A stretch of DNA of 64,000 nt from Paracoccus tegillarcae (GCF_002847305.1 NZ_CP025408.1:1757001-1821000), one strand, 5' to 3'. Positions 48,104 through 59,558 are shown, counted from the first letter of the stretch. Notes: generated by a model not told the origin, from the letters alone. Made by a program: numbers and translations.

Positions 48104-48691
48104 ATGAGCGACAGCACCCAACCCTCAAAAGAGTTTCTCTTTCTGCGCCACGGACAAACGGACTGGAACGCGCTTGGCTTGCTTCAAGGGCGTTCGGACA
48201 GGCCGCTTGACGCAACAGGAATGAAGCAAGCCCACGCGAGCGCCGGGCTTCTTTCGGCAGAGAATATCGGCTTCATTGTCAGCAGCCCTTTGTTGCGAGC
48301 ACGCCAGACCGCAGATGTCGTGTCAGAGGCACTTGGTGTGCCGGTAACGAATGACCAAAATCTCATTGAACGTGGCTTTGGCAGCCTTGAAGGGCGTCCG
48401 GTCAATGACATTGTATCGGATGCAAAAACCGGCCTGAACATAGCCTCAAGCAAAAACCTCGCGCCCGACGCCGAGCCATGGGAGGACGTGTGCAAACGTA
48501 CAATGGACGCAGTCACCCACTGGCTAACCAGCCAGCCAGACGAGCGGATTTTGTTCGTAGGGCATTTTGGTGTGATGAGCGCAATTTGCGAGCAACTCGT
48601 CGGAGTGGTCAAACCGGCAAAGAACGCCACGCCCTATCGTTTCGTCAAAGGTCTCAGCAATTGGGAATTGATGGAAGTGAGAGAGCGCTAG
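48104..48691 (+). CDS. Histidine phosphatase superfamily protein (phosphoglycerate mutase-like)
   Basis: A 195-residue cytoplasmic phosphatase of the RHG family. The phosphohistidine motif FLRHGQTDWN is at residues 13-22, followed by LQGRSDRPLDATG; the second catalytic His is in LFVGHFGVMSA. Substrate cannot be told: the family includes cobalamin phosphatase, sugar-phosphate phosphatases and mutases. Its codons use more A/T-ending forms than neighbouring core genes, so it may have been acquired with the adjacent accessory stretch. The ATG at 48104 has no strong ribosome site; the preceding 63 bases are A+T-rich. Confidence 0.8.
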   Translation: MSDSTQPSKEFLFLRHGQTDWNALGLLQGRSDRPLDATGMKQAHASAGLLSAENIGFIVSSPLLRARQTADVVSEALGVPVTNDQNLIERGFGSLEGRPVNDIVSDAKTGLNIASSKNLAPDAEPWEDVCKRTMDAVTHWLTSQPDERILFVGHFGVMSAICEQLVGVVKPAKNATPYRFVKGLSNWELMEVRER

Positions 48692-49145
48692 AAACAGGCT
48701 GCATTGATCGTCTCGCAAGCCTTTTGCGGCTGCGGCGGTCGGCCCGGCCAGATCGAAGATCGACAAATCAGCTCATCCGATTTTCGAGTGTCCTGTGGCT
48801 CAAGGTCCGGATTCGAGGCGGATGTGCTTGACGGTCGGGTCAAGATTGCCTGACGCGATCTGAGGGCGTTCGACACCGGCCAGCGGTTTACCCGACCTCT
48901 GTATTGGCCTGACACGCCCGCGCTGCCGTTGGCAAAGGACCGACGGCTGACCCCAGAATGGGCGCAATTCGATATTTTTCCCCCAAATTGCCTTGCGGCG
49001 CCCGCTTGCGGGCCGGAAATGGCTTCCTATATAGACCATCGAAGGCCGGCCCAAGGACAAGAGGGGTCGGGCATCTTTGGGATCGGGCCTTGGGGGCCAT
49101 AACGGACCTGAGGCCCAGAATATCGCCGCAAGAAAGGTAGAATGT
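48692..49145. other. 454-base intergenic stretch ahead of dnaK
   Basis: The last 150 bases hold the dnaK promoter and leader. The first 300 bases hold no credible gene: minus-strand frames here continue into antisense of dnaK and have no ribosome sites. I see no tRNA or terminator with a good T run. Confidence 0.5.
49005..49032 (+). promoter_or_regulatory. dnaKp: Heat-shock (RpoH) promoter of dnaK
   Basis: CTTGCGG at 49005-49011 and CCTATAT at 49026-49032, with 14 bases between the two hexamer-like blocks, fit the alphaproteobacterial sigma-32 pattern (CTTG and CCTATNT-like boxes). It lies about 113 bases before the dnaK ATG, which leaves a leader of about 105 bases. Confidence 0.72.
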
Positions 49146-51065
49146 ATGTCTAAAGTCATCGGGATTGACCTCGGCACCACCAACAGCTGCATCGCGATCA
49201 TGGATGGCAGTCAGCCTAAGGTCGTTGAAAACAGCGAAGGTACGCGCACGACGCCCTCGATTGTTGCCTTTACCGAAGGTGAACGCCTCGTTGGCCAGCC
49301 CGCCAAACGCCAGGCCGTGACCAACCCCACCAACACCATCTTTGCCGTCAAGCGCCTGATCGGCCGCCGCCTGACCGACCCCGAGGTCGAGAAGGACAAG
49401 AAACTGGTCCCCTATGACATTGTCGATGGCGGCAATGGCGATGCCTGGGTCGAGGCGCGCGGCGAGAAATATTCGCCTTCGCAGATCAGCGCGATGATCC
49501 TCGGCAAGATGAAGGAAACCGCCGAGAGCTATCTTGGCGAAGAGGTGACGCAAGCCGTCATCACCGTCCCCGCCTATTTCAACGACGCACAGCGTCAGGC
49601 CACCAAGGATGCCGGCAAGATCGCTGGCCTCGAAGTGCTGCGCATCATCAACGAGCCGACTGCCGCTGCGCTGGCCTATGGTCTGGACAAGAAAGAATCG
49701 AAAACCATCGCGGTCTATGACCTTGGCGGCGGTACGTTCGACATCACCATTCTGGAAATCGACGACGGTCTGTTCGAGGTGAAATCCACGAACGGCGACA
49801 CCTTCCTGGGTGGCGAAGATTTCGACATGCGCATCGTCAACTATCTGGCTGACGAATTCAAAAAAGAGCATGGCGTCGACCTGACCAAGGACAAGATGGC
49901 CCTGCAGCGCCTGAAAGAGGCGGCTGAAAAGGCCAAGATCGAACTGTCATCCTCGACCCAGACCGAAATCAACCAGCCGTTCATCTCGATGGACAAGGAA
50001 AGCGGCGTGCCGCTGCACATGGTTGTCAAACTGACCCGCGCCAAGCTGGACAGCCTGGTCGGCGATCTGGTCAAGAAGACGATGAAGCCCTGTCAGGACG
50101 CGCTGAAAGATGCCGGCGTCAGCAAGGCCGAGATCGACGAAGTGATCCTGGTCGGTGGTCAGACGCGTATGCCGATGGTGATGGAAGAGGTCACCAAATT
50201 CTTCGGCAAGGAACCCCATAAGGGCGTGAACCCTGACGAGGTCGTGGCACTTGGCGCAGCCGTTCAGGGCGGCGTTCTGCAAGGCGACGTGAAAGACGTG
50301 GTTCTGCTGGACGTGACCCCGCTGTCGCTGGGCATCGAAACGCTGGGTGGCGTGTTCACCCGTCTGATCGACCGCAACACGACCATTCCGACCAAGAAGG
50401 GCCAGATCTTCTCGACCGCCGAGGATAACCAGAACGCTGTGACGATCCGGGTTTTCCAGGGCGAGCGTGAAATGGCTGCCGACAATAAGATGCTGGGTCA
50501 GTTCAACCTCGAGGACATTCCGCCCGCTCCGCGCGGTCTGCCGCAGATCGAGGTGACCTTTGACATCGATGCCAACGGCATCGTGTCGGTATCCGCCAAG
50601 GACAAGGGCACCGGCAAGGAACAGAACATCACCATCCAGGCCTCGGGCGGCTTGTCCGACGAGGATATCGAGCGGATGGTCAAGGATGCCGAAGACAACG
50701 CCGATGCCGACAAGGATCGTCGCGAACTGATCGAAGCCAAGAACCAGGCCGAAAGCCTGATCCACACGACCAAGAAGTCGCTGGAAGAGCACGGCGACAA
50801 GGTCGACGGCTCGACCGTCGAGGCGATCGAACTGGCCATCGGCGCGCTGGAGGAATCGATCAAGTCCGAGGATGCCGGCAAGATCAAGGGCGGGATCCAG
50901 AACGTCATGGACGCGTCCATGAAGCTGGGCGAGGCGATCTACAAGGCGCAGGCAGACGAGGGTGGCTCGGCCGAGGCCGAGGCCGATCCGGATGGCCCGC
51001 GCGACGTCGATGACGACATCGTCGACGCCGATTTCGAAGATCTTGACGACAGCAAGCGCAAGTAA
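49146..51065 (+). CDS. dnaK: Molecular chaperone DnaK (Hsp70)
   Basis: ATP-driven chaperone that holds unfolded proteins, with DnaJ and GrpE. The 639-residue protein has the expected motifs [11 protein letters not shown] at the start, [28 protein letters not shown], the [14 protein letters not shown] phosphate loop and LVGGQTRMP, then the substrate domain from about residue 385 ([16 protein letters not shown]) and an acidic C-terminal tail. An in-frame upstream start at 49077 is rejected: the ATG at 49146 gives the canonical [10 protein letters not shown] and follows AAGAAAGGTAG. Confidence 0.98.
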   Translation: MSKVIGIDLGTTNSCIAIMDGSQPKVVENSEGTRTTPSIVAFTEGERLVGQPAKRQAVTNPTNTIFAVKRLIGRRLTDPEVEKDKKLVPYDIVDGGNGDAWVEARGEKYSPSQISAMILGKMKETAESYLGEEVTQAVITVPAYFNDAQRQATKDAGKIAGLEVLRIINEPTAAALAYGLDKKESKTIAVYDLGGGTFDITILEIDDGLFEVKSTNGDTFLGGEDFDMRIVNYLADEFKKEHGVDLTKDKMALQRLKEAAEKAKIELSSSTQTEINQPFISMDKESGVPLHMVVKLTRAKLDSLVGDLVKKTMKPCQDALKDAGVSKAEIDEVILVGGQTRMPMVMEEVTKFFGKEPHKGVNPDEVVALGAAVQGGVLQGDVKDVVLLDVTPLSLGIETLGGVFTRLIDRNTTIPTKKGQIFSTAEDNQNAVTIRVFQGEREMAADNKMLGQFNLEDIPPAPRGLPQIEVTFDIDANGIVSVSAKDKGTGKEQNITIQASGGLSDEDIERMVKDAEDNADADKDRRELIEAKNQAESLIHTTKKSLEEHGDKVDGSTVEAIELAIGALEESIKSEDAGKIKGGIQNVMDASMKLGEAIYKAQADEGGSAEAEADPDGPRDVDDDIVDADFEDLDDSKRK

Positions 51066-51082
51066 GCAAGACACACCCCACC

Positions 51083-51114
51083 GGCCGGTCCGCCACTGCG
51101 CGGGCCGGCCTTTT
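51083..51114 (+). terminator. Terminator or attenuator between dnaK and dnaJ
   Basis: GGCCGGTCCGC (from 51083) pairs with GCGCGGGCCGGCC (to 51110) around CACT, with small mismatches, and is followed by TTTTCC. Such a hairpin between dnaK and dnaJ lowers dnaJ expression relative to dnaK; partial read-through is likely, since no separate dnaJ promoter is evident. Confidence 0.7.
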
Positions 51115-51141
51115 CCGTGAGGGTCCCGAACTGGAAACTAC

Positions 51142-52299
<1,158 letters not shown>

Positions 52300-52317
52300 T
52301 GCGCCGCCTGCGGGCGG

Positions 52318-53349
52318 TCATCCCTGTGCCTTGACCCCCGCCAGCGCCTGAACCTCGGCCCAGACCCCGTCATCCACCGGCACCCCGTCCAGCAGGTTCT
52401 CCCCGCGCGTGCGCATCGTATTCTGCCCCGGATAGGTGACGCCACGCCCGGCCTCTGCCGGGGTTGAACTGGCCAGATGCGCGCTCATCCCGGCGATCAC
52501 CTCTTGCAGATGCGCGGCGCTGCCCAATCGCTCGGGATCGAAGGCGATGAAGATCTGCGAACAGCCGGTGCAGCTGCCTGCACCCACCTTGTCGATGCCA
52601 TCGGTGGCCAGCCCTTCGGACAGGATCGCCGCCAGCACATCCAGCAGAATCGCCAGGCCCGAGCCCTTCCACATACCGGTGGGCAGGATACGTCGGGTCG
52701 CCTCGATGGCGGCGGGGTCGCTGGTCAACTCGCCCGTCTCGTCAAAGCCGCCGGGATAGGGCAATTGCCGCCCCGCCTGCCGCGTTACCTCAAGCTTGCC
52801 ATAGGAATATTGCGACATCGCCATATCCAGCACCACCGGGGTGCCGCCGGCGCCCGGCACCGCGATGACCAGAGGATTGTTGCCCACCCTCGCATCGGTG
52901 CCGCCCCAGGCTGGCATGACCGATTCCGTGTTGGTCCAGGCGATCAGCGCCCGCCCGGCCTCGGCTGCGCGCCAGCCATAGGCGCCGCCGCGCATCCAAT
53001 GCGTCGTGTTGCGCAGGGCGACGATGCCGCAACCCTGATCGGCGGCGATTTCGATGGCGCGGTCGGTCGCGGACAGCGCGTTCAGAACGCCCGGCCCCCG
53101 CTGCCCGTCCCAGATCTCGATCGGCCCGACACTGCGGACCAGCGCAGGTTCGGCCTCTGCGTCGATCCAGCCCGTGTTCAGATATTCGACAAAGCGCGAA
53201 ACCCGGTTCAGCCCATGCGAGGGCACCCCATCGCGGCTTGATTCGGCGTGCACGCGGGCACAGAGGCGCGCCTTTTCAGGTGACAGGCCCGCCCCAAGGA
53301 AGGCCTGCTCTATGCAGCCGGCCAGCGTCTCGAAATCCACTCGTGCCAT
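52318..53349 (-). CDS. YiaK-like NAD(P)H-dependent dehydrogenase (malate/L-lactate dehydrogenase family)
   Basis: A 343-residue oxidoreductase of the Ldh_2/MDH type II family. It closely follows the pattern of E. coli YiaK (2,3-diketo-L-gulonate reductase): SHGLNRVSRFVEYL, IEIWDGQRGPGVLNA, VALRNTTHWMRGGAYGW, RILPTGMWKGSGLAILLD and SQIFIAFD. The ordered set makes 3-dehydro-L-gulonate 2-dehydrogenase the likeliest function, although no other yia genes are nearby. The start at 53349 follows GGAGG; the frame's earlier start at 53376 does not. Confidence 0.85.
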   Translation of the reverse strand: MARVDFETLAGCIEQAFLGAGLSPEKARLCARVHAESSRDGVPSHGLNRVSRFVEYLNTGWIDAEAEPALVRSVGPIEIWDGQRGPGVLNALSATDRAIEIAADQGCGIVALRNTTHWMRGGAYGWRAAEAGRALIAWTNTESVMPAWGGTDARVGNNPLVIAVPGAGGTPVVLDMAMSQYSYGKLEVTRQAGRQLPYPGGFDETGELTSDPAAIEATRRILPTGMWKGSGLAILLDVLAAILSEGLATDGIDKVGAGSCTGCSQIFIAFDPERLGSAAHLQEVIAGMSAHLASSTPAEAGRGVTYPGQNTMRTRGENLLDGVPVDDGVWAEVQALAGVKAQG

Positions 53350-53448
53350 GTCAAACCTCCTACATATCGGCGGCATTGAACGTCTTTTCCTGGACAGAGG
53401 GAACCGCGATTAACCGAATTTTGACGCGTCTGGTGCAAATATTCCGGC

Positions 53449-54246
53449 ATGGACCTGACACACGCCTTTGCCGAAGCACCCTTGCCGCTTTTTGCGCTGG
53501 CGCCTGATGATGTCGGGCCGGTTCAGGGCCAGGAACCTGATCGGGCGCAAGCACCGAACCGCGACAAATCGTCGCCCTCTTGCCCGGCTGATCATCGTTT
53601 CCGCCTGCGAAATCGCCTTTTGCAATGTGGTGCTGCGGCAGTATCGGATGACGAACTTCTGGAACTGATCCTGTTTCGCGCCATGCCCCGTCTGGACCCG
53701 CAACCGCTGGCGCAGCGGTTGCTGGACATGTTTGGGGATTTCAACCGCGTCATCTCGGCCTCTACCGCGCGGTTGGGGCAGGTTCCGGGCGTTGGTCCGG
53801 CCGTGATCACCGAATTGAAGATTGTCGAGGCATCGGCGCAGCGGCTGGCGCGCGCACGCGTTCTGAACCGCCCGGTTATGTCGGGATGGCAGGCGCTTTT
53901 GGATTATTGCCACACCACCATGGCCCATGCCGAGACGGAACAGTTCCACGTGCTGTTCCTTGACCGCAAAAACTGCCTGATCACCGATGAAAAGCAGGCG
54001 CAGGGCACGGTCGATCATGTGCCGGTCTATCCCCGCGAGATCATGCGCCGGGCGTTGGAACTGAACGCCTCGGCCATCATCCTTGTGCACAATCACCCCT
54101 CGGGCGATCCGACCCCGTCCGAGGCAGACATTGCGATGACCCACCAGATCGCGCGCGCCGCCGACAGCCTGTCGATCACGCTGCACGATCACATCGTCAT
54201 CGGCAAATCATGTGAAATCAGCTTTCGCAGCGAAGGCCTGATCTGA
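53449..54246 (+). CDS. radC: RadC family JAMM-domain protein
   Basis: A 265-residue UPF0758/RadC protein. A helix-hairpin-helix-like region (residues about 90-125, LGQVPGVGPAVITELK) precedes a JAMM metal site with HNHPSGDPTPSEAD; an earlier Glu is in TEQFHVLFLDRKN. Homologs were linked to DNA repair, but this role was withdrawn for E. coli and the true function is unknown. The first 50 residues are Pro/Arg-rich and poorly conserved, so the start at 53449 is less sure. It is divergent from the YiaK-like gene. Confidence 0.88.
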   Translation: MDLTHAFAEAPLPLFALAPDDVGPVQGQEPDRAQAPNRDKSSPSCPADHRFRLRNRLLQCGAAAVSDDELLELILFRAMPRLDPQPLAQRLLDMFGDFNRVISASTARLGQVPGVGPAVITELKIVEASAQRLARARVLNRPVMSGWQALLDYCHTTMAHAETEQFHVLFLDRKNCLITDEKQAQGTVDHVPVYPREIMRRALELNASAIILVHNHPSGDPTPSEADIAMTHQIARAADSLSITLHDHIVIGKSCEISFRSEGLI

Positions 54247-54287
54247 CGGCGCGCGGCGGCGATTCGCGCGGCCCGCATGCCACCCAT

Positions 54288-54301
54288 TTGACCCACATCA
54301 C
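54288..54301 (+). promoter_or_regulatory. FNR-like half-perfect site upstream of the bc1 operon
   Basis: TTGA-CCCACA-TCAC differs from the FnrP/FNR consensus TTGA-N6-TCAA only in the last base. It lies about 240 bases before the fbcF start, in the otherwise featureless region 54247-54540. Oxygen control of the bc1 complex would make sense, but one near-match in 290 bases is weak evidence. Confidence 0.25.
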
Positions 54302-54540
54302 AATTTCATTGAATGCGCGGGCAGGGCCTCTGGCTTTGTCTCATTGGGCTTGCAGGGTTGGGGCAGTTCACAGCGGGCGCGACAAATTTCCAACGGTGCC
54401 CGACTTTTGCCACGCAGGACGCAGGCGAACCCGCTGGACTGACGCGGATTTGATCGCTACAACGCCCCGGCAAATGGCTGCAAACTATGCGGCCGGATTG
54501 TCGCACCGCCAAGCATAAGGCCCGAACTGGAGAAAAACCC

Positions 54541-55101
54541 GTGTCCAACGTAGATGATCACGCAGGCACCCGGAGGGACTTCCTCTATTATGCCACGGCC
54601 GGGACCGGTGTGGTGGCCGCAGGGGCCGCTGGCTGGACCCTCGTCAACCAGATGAACCCGTCTGCAGACGTTCAGGCGCTGTCGTCGATCCAGGTCGATG
54701 TAAGCACCCTTTCTGTCGGCACGCAGCTGACGGTGAAATGGTTGGGCAAGCCCGTGTTCATCCGCCGCCGCACACCCGAAGAGATCGAGGCAGGCCGCGC
54801 CGTCGATCTGGGCGATCTGATCGACCAGAACGCCGAGAACGCCAACCTGCCGGGCGAACCCGCGACAGACGAGAATCGCACCCTGGACGAAGCCGGCGAA
54901 TGGCTGGTCCAGATCGGTGTCTGCACCCATCTGGGCTGCGTGCCCATCGGCGAGGGCGCTGGCGACTTCGGTGGCTGGTTTTGCCCCTGTCACGGTAGCC
55001 ACTACGACACTGCCGGACGTATCCGCCGCGGCCCCGCGCCGCAGAACATGCATATCCCGGTGGCGGTGTTCCTGAACGAAACCACCATTCAACTGGGCTG
55101 A
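54541..55101 (+). CDS. petA: Ubiquinol-cytochrome c reductase Rieske iron-sulfur subunit
   Basis: Part of the cytochrome bc1 complex; moves electrons from ubiquinol to cytochrome c1. The 186-residue protein begins with a Tat-type signal anchor ([14 protein letters not shown], span to about residue 38) and has the 2Fe-2S boxes CTHLGC and [10 protein letters not shown] chose the GTG at 54541 because GGAG lies at 54529-54532 and the N-terminus then matches Paracoccus Rieske proteins; the upstream ATG at 54487 adds an unlikely basic leader. First gene of fbcFBC. Confidence 0.95.
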   Translation: MSNVDDHAGTRRDFLYYATAGTGVVAAGAAGWTLVNQMNPSADVQALSSIQVDVSTLSVGTQLTVKWLGKPVFIRRRTPEEIEAGRAVDLGDLIDQNAENANLPGEPATDENRTLDEAGEWLVQIGVCTHLGCVPIGEGAGDFGGWFCPCHGSHYDTAGRIRRGPAPQNMHIPVAVFLNETTIQLG

Positions 55102-55113
55102 GGAGGGCACGCT

Positions 55114-56436
55114 ATGGCCGGAATTCCGCACGACCACTACGAGCCCAAGTCAGGCTTTGAAAAGTGGCTCAACCGCCGTTTGCCGGTGGTGGGCATCCTT
55201 TACGACACGCTGATGATCCCCACTCCCAAGAACCTGAACTGGATGTGGATCTGGGGCATCGTTCTTGCCTTCTGCCTGGTGCTGCAGATCGCGACCGGCA
55301 TCGTGCTGGCGATGCATTACACGCCGCAGGTCGACATGGCCTTCGCCAGCGTCGAACATATCATGCGCAACGTGAATGGCGGCTATATGCTGCGTTACCT
55401 GCACGCAAATGGCGCCTCGCTGTTCTTCCTTGCCGTCTACATGCACATTTTCCGCGGCCTCTATTACGGCAGCTACAAGGCCCCGCGCGAGGTCACCTGG
55501 ATCATCGGCATGCTGATCTATCTGGCGATGATGGCCACTGCGTTCATGGGCTATGTGCTGCCCTGGGGCCAGATGTCGTTCTGGGGCGCCACGGTGATCA
55601 CCGGCCTGTTCGGCGCGATCCCCGGCATCGGCGAACCGATCCAGACCTGGCTGCTGGGCGGCCCGGCTGTGGACAACGCCACGCTGAACCGCTTTTTCTC
55701 GCTGCACTACCTGCTGCCCTTCGTGATCGCCGGGCTGGTGATCGTCCATATCTGGGCCTTCCACACCACCGGCAACAACAACCCGACCGGCATCGAGGTG
55801 CGCCGCACCAGCAAGGAAGAAGCCGAGAAAGACACGCTGCCCTTCTGGCCCTATTTCGTCATAAAGGACGTCTTTGCGCTGGCCGTCATTCTGGTGGTGT
55901 TCTTCGCGGTCGTGGGCTTCATGCCGAACTATCTGGGCCACCCCGATAACTATATCGAGGCGAACCCGCTGGCGACGCCCGCACATATTGTGCCGGAATG
56001 GTACTTCTTGCCCTTCTACGCGATCCTGCGCGCCTTTACCGCCGATGTCTGGGTGGTGATGCTGGTCGAATGGCTCAGCTTTGGCATCATCGACGCCAAG
56101 TTCTTCGGCGTGCTGGCCATGTTCGGCGCCATCATCGTGATGGTGCTGGTGCCCTGGCTGGATACCAGCCGCGTGCGCTCGGGCCGTTACCGCCCGCAAT
56201 TCAAGTGGTGGTTCTGGCTTCTGGCCGTCGATTTCGTCGTGCTGATGTGGGTGGGCGCCATGCCTGCCGAGGGGATCTATCCCTACATCGCGCTGGCTGG
56301 ATCGGCCTATTGGTTTGGCTATTTCCTGATCATCCTGCCGCTGCTGGGTGTGACCGAAAAGCCCGAGCCGATGCCACAGACCATCGAGCAGGACTTCAAC
56401 GAACACTACCGGGCTGATGCCCACCCCGCCGAGTAA
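55114..56436 (+). CDS. petB: Cytochrome b of the bc1 complex
   Basis: Eight-span membrane subunit that holds haems bL and bH and both quinone sites. The 440-residue protein shows the haem histidine region [24 protein letters not shown] (cited by parts: [10 protein letters not shown] and RYLHANGAS), [16 protein letters not shown], the Qo motif [14 protein letters not shown] and the second His pair in [10 protein letters not shown] and IVHIWAFH. Length matches the alphaproteobacterial form. It follows petA by 12 bases with AGGAGG as ribosome site. Confidence 0.97.
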   Translation: MAGIPHDHYEPKSGFEKWLNRRLPVVGILYDTLMIPTPKNLNWMWIWGIVLAFCLVLQIATGIVLAMHYTPQVDMAFASVEHIMRNVNGGYMLRYLHANGASLFFLAVYMHIFRGLYYGSYKAPREVTWIIGMLIYLAMMATAFMGYVLPWGQMSFWGATVITGLFGAIPGIGEPIQTWLLGGPAVDNATLNRFFSLHYLLPFVIAGLVIVHIWAFHTTGNNNPTGIEVRRTSKEEAEKDTLPFWPYFVIKDVFALAVILVVFFAVVGFMPNYLGHPDNYIEANPLATPAHIVPEWYFLPFYAILRAFTADVWVVMLVEWLSFGIIDAKFFGVLAMFGAIIVMVLVPWLDTSRVRSGRYRPQFKWWFWLLAVDFVVLMWVGAMPAEGIYPYIALAGSAYWFGYFLIILPLLGVTEKPEPMPQTIEQDFNEHYRADAHPAE

Positions 56437-56448
56437 GGAGAGCCGAGA

Positions 56449-57903
56449 ATGACTCTGAGAACCAAGACGCTCTCGGCCGTTTCGGCCCTGCTGATCGGCA
56501 CCGCCGGCTTTGCGTTGGCGCAGGATGCGCAGACGACCGAGCAGCCCGAAGTGCCCGTCGTGGTGCCGGAAGGCACAGGCGAGGCCGACGCACCTGCCGC
56601 CGATGCGGCACCTGAAGCCGATGCCGCAGAGCCTGCGACAGACGCCACCGAGGCCGTTACCGCAGAACCGGCGGCTGACGCCGTAGAAGTGGAAGCCGCG
56701 GAACCCGAGGCCGAGGCCGCAGAACCTGCCGCGGATGCCGCAGAGCCTGAGGCCGAAGCAGCGGAACCTGCGACCGAAGAACCTGCAGCCGAAGATGCGG
56801 CGGCGGAAGAACCTGCCGCAGAGCCCGCAGCCGAGGCCGAAGAGGAACCCGCAGCCGAAGACACGGCCGCAGATGTTGCGCCTGAGGAAACGGTTGCCGG
56901 TGAAGAAGCTGCCGCAGAAGTGCCGGCAGACGAATCCGCTGATCAGACCGAGGCCGAAGAAACCGCGCAGGACGAGGCTGCACCGGCCGCTGATGAGGCG
57001 GCTGTCGAGACCACCGACGCCGAACAGGACGCGGCTGCGGGCGACGAAGCCGCCGCGGATACGGCCGAGGCACCCGAGGCTGACGCCGCAGAAGGCGAAA
57101 CCACAGCCGAGGCTGATGGGGCCGACGAACACGCCGCCGACGAAGAGCACGCCGAAGACGGCGATCACGAAGCCGCTGCTGATCACGGCGCCGGTCATAT
57201 CGAAGACATCGCCTTCAGTTTCGAAGGCCCGTTCGGCACCTTTGATCAGTTCCAGCTTCAGCGTGGCCTGCAGGTCTATACCGAGGTCTGCGCCGCCTGC
57301 CACGGCATGAAGCAGGTGCCGATTCGCACCCTGTCCAATGAAGGCGGCCCTGCGCTGCCCGAGGATCAGGTTCGCGCCTATGCGGTCGATCTGACCCAAA
57401 TCTTCGACCCCGAACTGGGCGAAGATCGCGACCGTCTGCCCACCGACCATTTCCCCACCGTGACCGGCGACGGCATGGGGCCGGATCTGTCGCTCATGGC
57501 CAAGGCGCGCGCGGGCTTCCATGGCCCCTACGGCACCGGGATTAGCCAGCTGATCAACGGCATCGGCGGACCGGAATATATCCACGCCGTTCTTGCAGGC
57601 TATACCGGCGAAGATATGGAACAGGCCGGGACGGTGCTTTACGAAAACACCGCCTTCCCCGGCGGCTATATCGGGATGCCGCCGCCCCTGTCGGACGATC
57701 TGGTCACCTATGAGGACGGAACCCCCGCGACCGTCGATCAGATGTCGCGCGACGTGTCGGCCTTTCTGATGTGGACCGCCGAGCCCAAGATGATGGCGCG
57801 CAAGCAGGTCGGACTGGTTTCGGTCCTGTTCCTGATCGTGCTGTCGGCTCTGCTGTTCTACACCAACAAGCGGCTTTGGGCGCCCCACAAGGGCAAGCAC
57901 TAA
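56449..57903 (+). CDS. petC: Cytochrome c1 with a very long acidic Ala/Glu-rich insert
   Basis: Membrane-anchored haem c subunit of the bc1 complex. The 484-residue protein has a signal peptide (1-24, ending FALA), then about 220 residues of Ala/Glu/Asp/Pro repeats (for example [14 protein letters not shown]), then the haem domain with CAACH at 281-285, the Met ligand region [18 protein letters not shown] (key part [10 protein letters not shown]) and a C-terminal anchor ([15 protein letters not shown]). Paracoccus denitrificans cytochrome c1 has a similar acidic region of about 150 residues; this one is longer. Starts 12 bases after petB with AAGGAGAG. Confidence 0.95.
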   Translation: MTLRTKTLSAVSALLIGTAGFALAQDAQTTEQPEVPVVVPEGTGEADAPAADAAPEADAAEPATDATEAVTAEPAADAVEVEAAEPEAEAAEPAADAAEPEAEAAEPATEEPAAEDAAAEEPAAEPAAEAEEEPAAEDTAADVAPEETVAGEEAAAEVPADESADQTEAEETAQDEAAPAADEAAVETTDAEQDAAAGDEAAADTAEAPEADAAEGETTAEADGADEHAADEEHAEDGDHEAAADHGAGHIEDIAFSFEGPFGTFDQFQLQRGLQVYTEVCAACHGMKQVPIRTLSNEGGPALPEDQVRAYAVDLTQIFDPELGEDRDRLPTDHFPTVTGDGMGPDLSLMAKARAGFHGPYGTGISQLINGIGGPEYIHAVLAGYTGEDMEQAGTVLYENTAFPGGYIGMPPPLSDDLVTYEDGTPATVDQMSRDVSAFLMWTAEPKMMARKQVGLVSVLFLIVLSALLFYTNKRLWAPHKGKH

Positions 57904-57949
57904 GGCGCGGATCATAGCGTGTTGCGCTCAGGCTTGACGTGACACCGGG

Positions 57950-57980
57950 AACGCGCCCCTCGCAGGGCGCGTTTCGTTTT
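57950..57980 (+). terminator. Terminator of the bc1 operon
   Basis: AACGCGCCC (57950-57958) pairs perfectly with GGGCGCGTT (57965-57973) over a six-base loop, followed by TCGTTTTT. It stands 47 bases after the petC stop. Confidence 0.85.
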
Positions 57981-58032
57981 TCTGGCCTGGCTTCTTCCCT
58001 GTGCCAGATTGTCGAAACGGAGGCAGGATCAC

Positions 58033-58908
58033 ATGACCATCTGGAACCTGGGCTCGATCAATATCGACAAGGCTTACCGTCTGCGCCATATGCCAAGGCC
58101 GGGCGAGACGCTGGCGGCAACCGGGTTTCACAAGGGTTTGGGCGGCAAGGGCGCCAACCAGTCGCTGGCGGCTGCCCGCGCCGGCGCGTCGGTGGTGCAT
58201 CTGGGTGCAGCCGCCCGCGCCGATGACTGGGTTGTCGGCCGCCTGACCGCCTCTGGTGTCGATACCACGCATATCGTTCGGCACCACGATCAGGCCACCG
58301 GCCATGCGATCATTCTGCTGGATGACGAGGGCGAGAATTCGATCGTCATCCATGGCGGCGCCAACCGCACCTTGCAGCTGGACCAGTTCAAATCGGCCAT
58401 CGCCCGCATGAAGGGCGGCGATTTCCTGTTGATGCAGAACGAGACCAACCTGCAGGTCGAACTGGCACAGATCGCGGCCAAGCGCTCGGTTCGCGTCGTC
58501 TATTCGGCGGCGCCCTTCGACATCGACGCCCTGCGCGCCGTTCTGCCCCATATCTCGATCATCGCCGTGAACGAGGGCGAGGCCGCGCAGCTGACCGATC
58601 TTCTGGGCGGTGATCCGGATGTCGAGGGCATGCTGATCACGCGCGGCGCCGAAGGGGCCGAATATCGCGATTTGCGCGATGACCGGCATTTTCAGGTGCC
58701 CGCCTTTGCGGTTGATGTGGTCGATACGACGGGCGCCGGCGATTGCTTTGCCGGCTATTTCGTTGCCAGCCTGGACCGGGACGAGGATATCCCCTCGGCG
58801 CTGCGTCTGGCGGCGGCTGCGGCGGCGCTGAAGGTGACGCGACGCGGTGCGGGCGATGCGATCCCCAAGCTGGCCGAAGTGGAACAATTTCTGGCGGAAC
58901 AATCATGA
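58033..58908 (+). CDS. Ribokinase-like PfkB-family carbohydrate kinase
   Basis: A 291-residue sugar kinase. N-terminal substrate motif KGLGGKGANQSLAAARAG, and the C-terminal PfkB signature DTTGAGDCFAGYF with the catalytic Asp. Layout and length resemble ribokinase (RbsK), which makes ribose-5-phosphate, but the sugar cannot be fixed without neighbours of the rbs type. The ATG at 58033 has GGAGGCAGG upstream; the frame's 58009 start does not. It is coupled to the next gene by ATGA. Confidence 0.83.
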   Translation: MTIWNLGSINIDKAYRLRHMPRPGETLAATGFHKGLGGKGANQSLAAARAGASVVHLGAAARADDWVVGRLTASGVDTTHIVRHHDQATGHAIILLDDEGENSIVIHGGANRTLQLDQFKSAIARMKGGDFLLMQNETNLQVELAQIAAKRSVRVVYSAAPFDIDALRAVLPHISIIAVNEGEAAQLTDLLGGDPDVEGMLITRGAEGAEYRDLRDDRHFQVPAFAVDVVDTTGAGDCFAGYFVASLDRDEDIPSALRLAAAAAALKVTRRGAGDAIPKLAEVEQFLAEQS

Positions 58909-59558
58909 CCCATGCGATCTCTCAACCCGCGCTGACCCTTGATGGTGCCGATTTTCCGGTGCGCCGCATTTTCTGCATCGGGCGGAACTATGCCGACCAC
59001 GCCGCCGAGATGGGCAATGAGGTCGACCGGGAAAAGCCGTTCTTCTTCACCAAATCCGCCCATGCGCTGACAGCACCGGGCGATGTTCCTTATCCGCCCG
59101 GCACCGAGGATTTGCATCACGAGGTTGAACTGGTGCTGGCCATCGGCACCGAGCTTGACGATGCGTCGCCCGAACAGGCCGCCGCCGCCATTGTCGGGCG
59201 CGCCGTCGGTCTGGACATGACCCGCCGTGATCTGCAGGGCGAGGCCAAGGACAAGCGCCGTCCTTGGGATGCCGCCAAGGATTTCGACCATTCGGCAATC
59301 ATCGCGCCCCTGTCCAGCGCCGCCGCCGGGCCGGGCATTCGCCTGTCGGTCAATGGCGCGGTCCGTCAGGACGGCGCGCTGGAACAGATGATCTTTTCCG
59401 AGGCCGAGATCGTGGCCTTTCTGTCCAGCCTTTATACGCTGATGCCCGGCGATCTGATCATGACCGGCACACCGGCGGGCGTCGGTGCGGTAACACGCGG
59501 CGACAGCCTGCATGCGGAAATCGACGGGTTGCCGGTGCTGGACGCGCGGATCGTCTAG
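58905..59558 (+). CDS. Fumarylacetoacetate hydrolase family protein (acylpyruvase-like)
   Basis: A 217-residue metal-dependent hydrolase of the FAH family in the short, one-domain form (YcgM / fumarylpyruvate hydrolase). Conserved parts: [28 protein letters not shown] with metal ligands, [14 protein letters not shown], and [17 protein letters not shown]. It cleaves C-C bonds of acylpyruvates in aromatic breakdown or repairs oxaloacetate enol; which applies is unknown. It overlaps the ribokinase-like gene by four bases and its stop TAG overlaps the aroC stop of the other strand. Confidence 0.87.
   Translation: MTHAISQPALTLDGADFPVRRIFCIGRNYADHAAEMGNEVDREKPFFFTKSAHALTAPGDVPYPPGTEDLHHEVELVLAIGTELDDASPEQAAAAIVGRAVGLDMTRRDLQGEAKDKRRPWDAAKDFDHSAIIAPLSSAAAGPGIRLSVNGAVRQDGALEQMIFSEAEIVAFLSSLYTLMPGDLIMTGTPAGVGAVTRGDSLHAEIDGLPVLDARIV

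Noticed and set aside
49077..49145. N-terminal extension of dnaK
   Set aside because: DnaK begins at the canonical [10 protein letters not shown]; the extension is the leader of the heat-shock transcript.
48888..49871. 327-residue minus-strand frame across the dnaK promoter and 5' part of dnaK
   Set aside because: Antisense shadow of dnaK; it crosses the heat-shock promoter and has no family features.
55150..57915. 921-residue open frame on the minus strand opposite petB and petC
   Set aside because: It mirrors the petB/petC coding strand; its Gly/Cys/Arg-rich part is only the complement of the Ala/Glu repeat region, and there is no ribosome site or family match.
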